Assembly (NCBI GenBank): GCA_934149245.1
Contig: CAKPER010000045.1
Location: forward strand, 1-9,400
Length of the DNA: 9,400 bases
Source of the DNA: an uncultured Bacilli bacterium
Lineage (GTDB): Bacteria > Bacillota_I > Bacilli_A > RF39 > UBA660
Reading direction: 5' to 3'
The notes beneath the pieces are model-generated. The model searched no databases and was not told the origin of the DNA. It worked only from the letters and a program-made list of their open reading frames with translations. Of this stretch, positions 1-5,176 are shown in pieces (position 1 is the first letter of the stretch; each line of letters opens with the position of its first letter). The position numbers and the translations under genes are program-made.

Positions 1-1023
1 GAAAAAGAGCAAGATAAAGCTTTAGAACAATCTAGTCAAGATGATAATTCCAAAGATGACTTATTTCAAAAAGCAGTAAAAGATAGTTCTACAAAAGATG
101 AAACAAAATCAACTGAAGAATCAAATCCATTTTTTAATGCTAATGATGAAAAAGAAACTATTACTACTAGCGATAAACTTGAAGTTGATTTAATAAACAA
201 AAGCAATGATATAGTATCAGAACCAAATTCTAGTGACGAAGATAATAACATAAATAATATCAGTACCAATCCTTTTTTTGAAGATGAGAAAGAAGATAAA
301 GGTATTAATAATCCCTTTTTTGAAAGTGATAAACTAAATTTAGTAGAAAATTCGCAATATGCGAATAAAAACATTGATAATAAAATAGATGTTTCAAATG
401 TTCAAAATTTTGATGTTAAGATAGAAAAGAAAAAAGAACCATTAATAAAATTTATATTAGGAGTATTATCTTATGCAATATTCATCTGGCTCTTATTAAT
501 TGGAATAACCTTACTTATCTACGTTTTAGATATCAAAGTTAGAAGTGCTAAAGGTGATAATAGTCCACCAAAATATAATGCTTTTGTTGTACTTACTGGT
601 AGTATGCTTCCAGACATACAAGTTTATGATGTTGTTGTTACCAAAAAAGTTGCAGCCAAAACTTTAGAAGAAGGAGATGTTATCACATTTGCTTCATCTG
701 ATTCAAGATTTTTAAATACAATTATTACCCATAGAATAATAAAGAAGAATTATGATAAAGAAACAAATGCTTATACATTCCAAACAAAAGGAGATAACAA
801 CAATGTAGCTGATAGTGCTCTAGTAAATTCAAACAATATATATGGTAAAGTAATAATAAAAATACCAAAATTAGGTTACTTACAAGAATTTCTAACTACA
901 GATGGTGGCTGGATTATGGTTATTCTATTACCTTGTTTAGTAGTAATATCTTATGATATTGTTAAATTAGCTAAAAGTTTAAAGAAGAAAAAATATAAGA
1001 ATATAAAAGTACAAAGTAGATGA
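1..1023 (+). CDS. SipW/Sec11-type signal peptidase I with long acidic N-terminal tail (5' partial)
   Basis: Membrane serine protease that removes signal peptides on the outer face of the membrane. The reading frame is open from base 1, so the true start lies upstream; the ATG at 604 is not the start because it sits inside the catalytic motif. Visible residues 1-147 (numbered from base 1) are hydrophilic, rich in Asp/Glu/Asn/Ser, and carry three NPFF motifs near 42, 90 and 104. A Lys-rich stretch precedes TM1 (about 148-177). The catalytic serine lies in TGSMLP (Ser201). The second catalytic position is His244 in ITHRI, not Lys, which is the mark of the ER/SipW class. TKGDNN (262-267) is the conserved acidic box. 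A second membrane segment (about 304-320) and a basic tail end the protein. Topology should be tail inside, protease outside. The next gene begins 4 nt later and encodes a plausible substrate. Family assignment is firm; the tail's function is unknown. Confidence 0.9.
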   Translation, partial: EKEQDKALEQSSQDDNSKDDLFQKAVKDSSTKDETKSTEESNPFFNANDEKETITTSDKLEVDLINKSNDIVSEPNSSDEDNNINNISTNPFFEDEKEDKGINNPFFESDKLNLVENSQYANKNIDNKIDVSNVQNFDVKIEKKKEPLIKFILGVLSYAIFIWLLLIGITLLIYVLDIKVRSAKGDNSPPKYNAFVVLTGSMLPDIQVYDVVVTKKVAAKTLEEGDVITFASSDSRFLNTIITHRIIKKNYDKETNAYTFQTKGDNNNVADSALVNSNNIYGKVIIKIPKLGYLQEFLTTDGGWIMVILLPCLVVISYDIVKLAKSLKKKKYKNIKVQSR

Positions 1024-1027
1024 TAAT

Positions 1028-2842
1028 ATGAAAACTAATTTATTTAAAGTAAGAAAAAAAACAGAAGATAGAATTTTAATAGAAGAAGAAAAATATAAAA
1101 ATCCATTTTTACTATTTTTTAAAAGACATAGAAAACTACTATTATTTTCTATCTTTTCTTTAAGTTTATGTTTAATATTAGCCAGTGTTGGAATAGCTTT
1201 CTCGGCATTTAGAACTTCTAAAGATTTTGATATTAGCTATTTAAATAAAACAACAGATAAAATAACTACAGATAATAATCCTAATATTAAAGATGAAGAT
1301 GTAAAAGAAGAATTATTAGGTGAAGTAGCCAGAAGTATGGGAGTAGTAATCTTAGTTAAAACTATTATGACTAAAAATCAAGATGTAATTTATTATTTTT
1401 CTGATTTCTCATCAATAATAGTAAGTGCAAATGGTAAAATTCATAGAGTTTCTTCCGTTAACGGTGATTATGGTGTTGATAGTGCTGGTAATATTAAAAC
1501 AGGTGCTAAAAGCATATACGTTAAAGCAAATAATAAAACTCTACAAGATGGTACAGTAATTACATACTATTCAGATGGTACTGCTAAATTAGAGCATAAT
1601 AACGTAACGATTTTTGTTAGAGATAGTAATAACATAAAGTTAGATGCAGGTGTTAAATATAGCAATGTAATACCTAGTGGTGTTTCAATATTAGATAGTA
1701 GTGTAAAAAGTGATTCTATTACAATGTCTACCTATACAGATAATGCTAAGTACATAGTTGATGGAAATAAAAAATACATTTTAAATCCAAAAGCAGACGC
1801 TAGTAATACAGATGGTAATATTTCATATGATAAAAATAATTCGTTTGGAGTATTTAATGAAAAAAAATTAGAAGATGGAAATAATATAACTTACTTTGAT
1901 AATGGTACAGCAATAATTACCAAAGCAGACGGTAGGACTATTTTTGTTAAAAAAAGTGGTGATATAGTCGTTCGAAATAATAAAATATATGAAATTATTA
2001 CTAATAATTATGGTTATTCTAAAGGTAATGTTACTACTAGTGATAAAAAGAAGATAACTTATTTTGATAATGGAGCAGCTATTATTGAATATTCAGATGG
2101 CAAAAAAACTTATGTTGAAGATGTTGATGAAATACTATATGATCAGAATAAGAATATAATTGGTAAACCACCAGAATATGCAGAAAAAAGTATAAAGAAA
2201 ACTAAAGATGGTTATGATGTTATTAATTTTGATAATGGTAAATCGCAAGTTATAAAGAAAGATGGAACTAGTTTTATAATTGATACTGATAAATTAATTT
2301 TTGATTCTAAAGGAAATATAACTTCTGATAATAAAAAGAATAATCCTAAAGACGATAATAAAAAAGATGAAGATAAGAAAACTGATAACAAAAAAGATGA
2401 TGATAAGTCAGAAGATACACCAGAAGATCCTTTAGAGGGAATGTTTGTCAGCGATGCTACTCATACATATGAAGATGATAGATTAAAAAATACCCAGCAT
2501 AGTAATTTTATTATAAAAAATAGCTCCATACACAAAAAAAAATTTAGAATAACTATAGAAGAAATTAGTAATTATTCAAAATATAATGCTAGCCCATTAG
2601 CAGCCAACCTAGTAAAATTTCAAGCAACAGTTGGAGATAGCATAGTCGGCCCTAATTTTTTAAATAATCAAACTTGGAAAGATGAAAATAATAAAGTCAA
2701 TTATGTTATATATGATGGTAGTATAAATCCAAAGTCAGAGCTAACTGTAGATGTCAAATTATATATAGATTATGAAATATTAAATAATACTCATCAAGAC
2801 AAAACATTTATAGGAACAATAAAGGTATACGTTAATAGCTAA
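1028..2842 (+). CDS. Repeat-containing surface/secreted protein, possible SipW-class substrate
   Basis: 604 residues, not recognised as a named family. A basic N-terminus (RHRK at 33-36) precedes a hydrophobic segment (about 37-59) ending ASVGIAFSAF. This resembles the G-x-x-A-x-F end of TasA/camelysin signal peptides, so cleavage near residues 59-60 by the adjacent peptidase is plausible. The outer part has about six copies of a hairpin-like unit, roughly ITYFDNGTAxI followed by DG and an aromatic/valine strand, near 119-141, 172-197, 230-252, 281-307, 343-364 and 393-419. A Lys/Asp/Asn low-complexity linker (about 433-466) leads to a C-terminal domain (about 470-604) with FIIKNSS, KKFRITIEEIS, YVIYDGSI and FIGTIKVYVN strands. 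These look like the beta-sandwich of TasA/camelysin-like proteins (inferred by eye). No LPXTG or cell-wall anchor is seen. There is no strong Shine-Dalgarno; the 4-nt gap from the peptidase stop suggests coupled translation. Fibre or adhesin roles are possible but not shown. Confidence 0.85.
   Translation: MKTNLFKVRKKTEDRILIEEEKYKNPFLLFFKRHRKLLLFSIFSLSLCLILASVGIAFSAFRTSKDFDISYLNKTTDKITTDNNPNIKDEDVKEELLGEVARSMGVVILVKTIMTKNQDVIYYFSDFSSIIVSANGKIHRVSSVNGDYGVDSAGNIKTGAKSIYVKANNKTLQDGTVITYYSDGTAKLEHNNVTIFVRDSNNIKLDAGVKYSNVIPSGVSILDSSVKSDSITMSTYTDNAKYIVDGNKKYILNPKADASNTDGNISYDKNNSFGVFNEKKLEDGNNITYFDNGTAIITKADGRTIFVKKSGDIVVRNNKIYEIITNNYGYSKGNVTTSDKKKITYFDNGAAIIEYSDGKKTYVEDVDEILYDQNKNIIGKPPEYAEKSIKKTKDGYDVINFDNGKSQVIKKDGTSFIIDTDKLIFDSKGNITSDNKKNNPKDDNKKDEDKKTDNKKDDDKSEDTPEDPLEGMFVSDATHTYEDDRLKNTQHSNFIIKNSSIHKKKFRITIEEISNYSKYNASPLAANLVKFQATVGDSIVGPNFLNNQTWKDENNKVNYVIYDGSINPKSELTVDVKLYIDYEILNNTHQDKTFIGTIKVYVNS
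1382..2284 (+). repeat. Degenerate YFDNG/DG protein repeat array (about six units)
   Basis: Within the surface protein, a unit of about 22-27 residues recurs at irregular spacing. The pattern is a beta strand (VITY/NITYF/KITYF), a turn (SDG/DNG), a second strand (TAxI/AAII), a second turn (DG) and a third strand (TIFV/KTYV). The units at 281-307 and 339-364 are most alike, sharing ITYFDNG. The pattern resembles short beta-hairpin repeats such as MORN-like or wall-associated repeats, without matching one I can name. Copies have diverged, so this is an old duplication and not a recent tandem repeat. Confidence 0.65.
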
Positions 2843-2852
2843 TACTAAATAT

Positions 2853-2874
2853 ATCTAGTTTTGTCGAATTAGAT
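2853..2874 (+). other. Intergenic hairpin without a U-tract
   Basis: ATCTAGTT (2853-2860) can pair with AATTAGAT (2867-2874) through 8 bp including one G-U pair, around the 6-nt loop TTGTCG. It lies just after the surface-protein stop. No run of T follows, so it is not a convincing terminator. It might protect the mRNA 3' end or be a processing site, or be chance in AT-rich DNA. Confidence 0.3.
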
Positions 2875-2921
2875 GAAAATAATTTTATTTGTGATATAGT
2901 TTAATAAAGGAGAAAGATAAT

Positions 2922-3023
2922 ATGCCAAATAAAATTATAATAGAAGATATAATAGATGAGATGATAGATAATATTAGTTATGTAAAGTTAAATACATATA
3001 TAGAACTAGGAAAAGATAGATAA
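2922..3023 (+). CDS. Small 33-residue protein of unknown function
   Basis: A short ORF begins MPNKIIIEDIIDEMID and ends ELGKDR before TAA. It has a strong Shine-Dalgarno, AAAGGAG at 2906-2912, nine bases before the ATG, which is better than that of the large gene upstream. The peptide is mixed acidic and Ile-rich in its first half, probably an amphipathic helix, with no membrane segment or Cys. It lies 79 nt after the surface-protein stop with no clear terminator between, so it may be the last gene of that operon. An intrinsic terminator overlaps its 3' end: the last codons make the 5' arm and the stop codon sits in the loop. I recognise no family. It could be a real small protein or a leader-like ORF; the ribosome binding site is the main support. 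Confidence 0.5.
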   Translation: MPNKIIIEDIIDEMIDNISYVKLNTYIELGKDR

Positions 3024-3040
3024 TTTCTTAGTTCTTTTTT
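3002..3040 (+). terminator. Intrinsic terminator overlapping the small ORF
   Basis: AGAACTAGGAAA (3002-3013) pairs with TTTCTTAGTTCT (3024-3035) in a 12-bp stem with one G-U pair and a 10-nt loop, followed by a T-run to 3040. It should end the signal peptidase/surface protein/small ORF transcript and insulate hpf. Confidence 0.85.
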
Positions 3041-3067
3041 AAAATTATGTTTTTTTATGGTATTTCA

Positions 3068-3095
3068 TATACAAATATTTAAAATATGTTATAAT
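3068..3095 (+). promoter_or_regulatory. Extended -10 promoter of hpf
   Basis: A perfect TATAAT lies at 3090-3095 with TG at 3087-3088, giving the extended form TGtTATAAT. A weak -35-like TATACA sits at 3068-3073 with a 16-bp spacer. Predicted transcription start is near 3102, which places the ATG at 3057 outside the mRNA and supports the start at 3123. Confidence 0.7.
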
Positions 3096-3106
3096 GATGA
3101 TGTAAG

Positions 3107-3112
3107 AAAGGA
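3107..3112 (+). promoter_or_regulatory. Ribosome binding site that sets the hpf start
   Basis: AAAGGA ends 10 nt before the ATG at 3123. The earlier in-frame ATG at 3057 has no comparable site and lies upstream of the promoter. Confidence 0.75.
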
Positions 3113-3122
3113 TCGTGATATT

Positions 3123-3662
3123 ATGAAATGTAATATTAGAGGTGAAAAAATAAAAGTAACTGATTCTATAAAGAATTATATTGAAACAAAACTATCTAAA
3201 TTAGATAAGTATTTTAAGTCTGATGTTAGTAGTAATGTTTTAATAAAGTTAAAAGGGAACAAGGAAGTTATAGAAGTTACTATACCATATGATAAATATA
3301 TCTTACGCTCAAGCTTAGAACATGATGATTTATATGCTGCTATCGACTTAGTAGTTGATAAATTGGAAAGACAAATAAGAAAAAATAAAACAAAAATGAA
3401 AAAACAAATTAAAACAAGTGAAGAAAAAATTAATTCTCTTTATGAAGAAGAAATAGTAGAAGGGGAAGAAAATGATGACAATACTGGTAGAATAGTTAAA
3501 AGAGAATATATAGAAATGAAACCTATATCTGATGAAGAGGCTATTTTACAACTTGATTTAGTTTCAACAGATTTTTATGTTTATAGAAATAGAAGTAACA
3601 GATTAGCTGTTATATATAGAAGAAAAGATGGAAATTATGAAGTAATAGAGACTAGCGAGTAG
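3123..3662 (+). CDS. hpf: Ribosome hibernation promoting factor, long form
   Basis: Binds the 30S subunit and drives pairing of 70S ribosomes into inactive 100S dimers in slow growth or stress. The 179-residue protein shows both parts of the long form. The N-terminal S30AE domain (about 1-95) starts MKCNIRGEKIKVTDSIKNYI and continues KLSKLDKYF. A charged linker (about 96-122) follows, and then a C-terminal dimerisation domain (about 123-179) with VKREYIEMKPISDEEAILQL and IYRRKDGNYEVIE. The start at 3123 is chosen over the in-frame ATG at 3057 because homology begins at MKCNIRG, a ribosome binding site precedes it, and the promoter lies between the two. One oddity is that the usual LGHxFFVF segment of the C-terminal domain reads VSTDFYVY here. 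The gene is monocistronic, between two terminators. Confidence 0.95.
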   Translation: MKCNIRGEKIKVTDSIKNYIETKLSKLDKYFKSDVSSNVLIKLKGNKEVIEVTIPYDKYILRSSLEHDDLYAAIDLVVDKLERQIRKNKTKMKKQIKTSEEKINSLYEEEIVEGEENDDNTGRIVKREYIEMKPISDEEAILQLDLVSTDFYVYRNRSNRLAVIYRRKDGNYEVIETSE

Positions 3663-3678
3663 TCAAAAATTATTAATG

Positions 3679-3715
3679 AAGAAGAATTTATCCAATGTTT
3701 TCTTCTTTTAATTTT
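3679..3715 (+). terminator. Probable terminator after hpf
   Basis: GAAGAAGA (3679-3686) can pair with TTTTCTTC (3698-3705), with one G-U pair, followed by TTTTAATTTT. The outer AAAATTA (3666-3672) may extend pairing with TAATTTT. The stem is AT-rich and modest in strength. Confidence 0.5.
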
Positions 3716-3726
3716 GCTAGATATCA

Positions 3727-3755
3727 TTGACTTACTAAGTAATTTGGTGTATTCT
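3727..3755 (+). promoter_or_regulatory. Promoter of tRNA-Gln
   Basis: TTGACT (3727-3732) and TATTCT (3750-3755) are separated by exactly 17 bp. Predicted transcription start is near 3762, about 11 nt before the mature tRNA 5' end. Confidence 0.65.
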
Positions 3756-3772
3756 TATATTAGATAATTAAT

Positions 3773-3846
3773 TACCCCATGGCCAAGCGGTAAGGCACTA
3801 GACTCTGACTCTAGTATCGTTAGTTCGAATCTAACTGGGGTAACCA
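3773..3846 (+). tRNA. tRNA-Gln, anticodon CUG, CCA encoded
   Basis: A full cloverleaf can be drawn. The acceptor stem TACCCCA/TGGGGTA is a perfect 7 bp. The D arm is GCC/GGC. The anticodon stem CTAGA/TCTAG encloses the loop CTCTGAC, giving anticodon CTG at 3805-3807. The T arm is GTTAG/CTAAC with loop TTCGAAT. Discriminator A3843 is followed by encoded CCA. The U1-A72 closing pair is typical of glutamine tRNAs. It would read CAG; a second Gln tRNA (UUG) must exist elsewhere for CAA, the commoner codon here. Confidence 0.95.
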
Positions 3847-3852
3847 AAGTAA

Positions 3853-3868
3853 TTAACTATATAGTTAA
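3853..3868. repeat. 16-bp perfect palindrome between tRNA-Gln and the 6S RNA promoter
   Basis: TTAACTATATAGTTAA reads the same on both strands. It lies just after the tRNA and about 25 bp before the -10 of the 6S RNA gene. It could be a protein-binding site or part of tRNA 3' processing/termination. Its AT-only core means chance is possible. Confidence 0.45.
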
Positions 3869-3893
3869 ATATATAGATAATATTAATAAAAAA

Positions 3894-3902
3894 TGATATA
3901 AT
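3894..3902 (+). promoter_or_regulatory. Extended -10 promoter of the 6S RNA gene
   Basis: TGaTATAAT has TG at 3894-3895 and a perfect TATAAT at 3897-3902. There is no good -35, as often with extended -10 promoters. The predicted start near 3909 coincides with the 5' edge of the closing stem of the RNA. Confidence 0.7.
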
Positions 3903-3908
3903 ATTCTT

Positions 3909-4088
3909 GCCTAGAGGGTTGGGATATCGCAATGTATAAAACCAACTAAAGATATATAAGGGGACCCATACCATATTATGTGTTGAAGACTTACTATAAG
4001 TAGGGATCCTAAGTAATATGTGAGGTTTACCACCATGTGGTATACGCGCATGGTTTTATCTTTCTGCGAGTCTGCTCTTTGGGTTTTT
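3909..4088 (+). ncRNA. ssrS: Probable 6S RNA (RNA polymerase regulator)
   Basis: 6S RNA mimics an open promoter and binds the housekeeping RNA polymerase holoenzyme. The call rests on fold, size and neighbour. Ends pair: CCTAGAGGG (3910-3918) with CTCTTTGGG (4075-4083), three of nine pairs being G-U. Next come TCGCA (3927-3931) with TGCGA (4065-4069), and ATAAAACCA (3936-3944) with TGGTTTTAT (4051-4059). An unpaired region from 3945 (ACTAAAGATATATAAG) would be the 5' side of the central bubble. The 3' side carries a small hairpin TACCAC-CAT-GTGGTA (4028-4042), a feature known from Gram-positive 6S RNAs. A terminal arm starts with CATATTA/TAATATG (3972-3978/4014-4020). The closing stem followed by TTTTT (4084-4088) also serves as terminator. 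Length of about 180 nt fits the family. It precedes tcdA, as bsrA precedes yrvM in B. subtilis. Other structured RNAs (for example the raiA motif, since hpf is near) cannot be excluded without a covariance search. Confidence 0.72.
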
Positions 4089-4132
4089 ATTTGGATTATT
4101 ATATGTAGTATTTATAGTGTAGGTGATACTCA

Positions 4133-4810
4133 ATGTTTGAAAGAGTTATAAAATTAATAGGTGAAGATAATTTAAAAAAAATCCAATCCCAAAAAGTTAT
4201 GGTAATTGGTCTTGGTGGAGTAGGTGGATATGCTGTAGAAAGTTTAATTAGAAGTGGCATAGAAAATATTGTTGTAGTTGATTACGACATTATAGATATA
4301 TCCAATTTAAATAGACAAATAATTACAAATAGAAACAATATTGGCACACTAAAGGTCGAAGAAACAACAAAAAGGATATTATCAATTAATCCTAATGCTG
4401 TAGTAGAGCAAGTTAAAATTAAGTTAGATGAAAATAATATAAATATATTGTTTGATTACAATCCTGATTATATAATAGATTGTTGTGATACCTTGGCAGT
4501 TAAACAAGAATTAATTAAAGAATGTTTAAAGAAGAAAATAAAATTCATCTCTAGTATGGGAACGGGTAATAAAATTAAACCTTCTTTACTTGAAGTAATA
4601 GATATTTCAAAAACTTCTTATGATCCTATTGCTAAAAAAATAAGAAAATATTTAAGAGATAATAATATTAGAGGAAAAGTACCAGTAATTTGTTCAAAGG
4701 AACAGAGAAATAAATTTAAAGGTGATATACCATCTATGATTTTTGTTCCAGCAACTGCTGGTTTGTTAGGAGCTAATTATGTTATAAATGATATACTTAA
4801 CACTAAGTAG
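4133..4810 (+). CDS. tcdA: tRNA threonylcarbamoyladenosine dehydratase (ThiF/E1-like)
   Basis: ATP-dependent enzyme of the ThiF/E1 superfamily that activates the carboxylate of t6A37 in ANN-decoding tRNAs and cyclises it to ct6A. The 225 residues show the nucleotide-binding loop GLGGVGG (26-32), then VVDYDIIDISNLNRQ (48-62), which binds nucleotide and metal. IDCCDT (115-120) follows, then the TcdA-specific SMGTGNKIKP (141-150) and DISKTSYDPIAKKIRKYLR (157-175), and VICSKE (185-190). The C-terminus FVPATAGLLGANYVIND (204-220) is the usual closing helix region. It is a little shorter than the roughly 250 residues typical of the family. A Shine-Dalgarno AGGTGAT (4121-4127) precedes the ATG. It may be transcribed by read-through from the 6S RNA promoter or from a weak promoter around 4091-4118; neither is certain. 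Confidence 0.93.
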   Translation: MFERVIKLIGEDNLKKIQSQKVMVIGLGGVGGYAVESLIRSGIENIVVVDYDIIDISNLNRQIITNRNNIGTLKVEETTKRILSINPNAVVEQVKIKLDENNINILFDYNPDYIIDCCDTLAVKQELIKECLKKKIKFISSMGTGNKIKPSLLEVIDISKTSYDPIAKKIRKYLRDNNIRGKVPVICSKEQRNKFKGDIPSMIFVPATAGLLGANYVINDILNTK

Positions 4811-4813
4811 ATT

Positions 4814-4852
4814 ATGATTATATTTTTCTTTATCTAATAAAAATATAATTAT
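4814..4852. repeat. 14-bp AT-only inverted repeat just after tcdA
   Basis: ATGATTATATTTTT (4814-4827) pairs with AAAAATATAATTAT (4839-4852) with one G-U pair and an 11-nt loop. It starts 4 bp after the tcdA stop. No T-run follows, so it may protect the mRNA end more than terminate transcription. Confidence 0.4.
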
Positions 4853-4890
4853 CCCGAAAATAAGCGTTCGCTTTTGAACTTATACAACAT

Positions 4891-4936
4891 AAAGAATTCT
4901 ATTATATATTTAAGAGTACTATTATAGGTTCTTTTT
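4891..4936 (+). terminator. Candidate terminator of tcdA
   Basis: AAAGAA (4891-4896) pairs with TTCTTT (4929-4934). Inside this, after a small bulge, CTAT-t-ATA pairs with TAT-t-ATAG, and TTTTT covers 4932-4936. The hairpin is long and imperfect with few G-C pairs, so strength is uncertain. Confidence 0.4.
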
Positions 4937-5085
4937 ATATTGTTTATTACTATGTTATCCCATAATATAGTTGAATATAGGTAGTGTAAGTTTGTAAGAA
5001 ATTAGCTTTTTCTTAAATAACTAAATCATTATAGAATTAGTTTAAAATATGTTAATATTCTATAAAAAATAATAATCTCATGTTT

Positions 5086-5109
5086 TTAGTTTATTTTGTA
5101 TTAAACTAA
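5086..5109. repeat. 8-bp perfect inverted repeat TTAGTTTA/TAAACTAA
   Basis: The arms are 5086-5093 and 5102-5109 around an 8-nt loop. The same octamer also occurs at 5037-5044. No T-run follows, and its role is unknown. Confidence 0.4.
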
Positions 5110-5119
5110 TATTTAAAAA

Positions 5120-5158
5120 ATAAAAAAACTGATTTTTGTTAATCAGCTTTTCTTTTTT
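5120..5158. terminator. Bidirectional intrinsic terminator
   Basis: CTGATT (5129-5134) pairs with AATCAG (5141-5146) around a 6-nt loop. On the plus strand it is followed by CTTTTCTTTTTT. On the minus strand the stem is followed by a run of seven T and more. It lies just after the minus-strand FemABX gene stop and backs up termination of tcdA from the other side. Confidence 0.8.
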
Positions 5159-5176
5159 CTATAATTTAAGTATTTT

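Larger units (their letters stand above)
4811..5176. other. Gene-free AT-rich intergenic region between convergent genes
   Basis: No ORF with a credible start and ribosome binding site is seen on either strand. The region holds an AT-only 14-bp inverted repeat (4814-4827/4839-4852), a candidate terminator hairpin (4891-4936), an 8-bp inverted repeat (5086-5093/5102-5109) and the bidirectional terminator at 5120-5158. TTAGTTTA occurs at 5037-5044 and 5086-5093 and inverted at 5102-5109. The middle (about 4940-5035) shows nothing I can name; it could hide a small RNA. Confidence 0.6.

Noticed and set aside
66..374. Minus-strand ORF of about 100 codons
   Set aside because: It is antisense to the acidic tail of the signal peptidase; its Ser/Leu/Phe-rich product mirrors Glu/Asp/Lys codons on the other strand, and there is no ribosome binding site.
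604..606. ATG as start of the signal peptidase
   Set aside because: This Met is part of the catalytic GSM motif; the frame is open upstream to base 1 with a membrane segment before it.
2892..2900. Extended -10-like TGaTATAGT before the small ORF
   Set aside because: The implied transcription start (about 2907) falls within the ribosome binding site, so it would give a leaderless message lacking that site.
3057..3122. Longer hpf start
   Set aside because: The region contains the promoter and ribosome binding site; HPF homology begins at the ATG at 3123.
4091..4118. TTGGAT/TATAGT promoter for tcdA
   Set aside because: Its start near 4125 would cut into the AGGTGAT ribosome site; left only as a possibility.
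3909..4132. T-box or other riboswitch controlling tcdA
   Set aside because: No T-box consensus (AGGGTGGNACCGCG) or other ligand-riboswitch motif is visible, and the U-run sits in the closing stem context of a stand-alone RNA.
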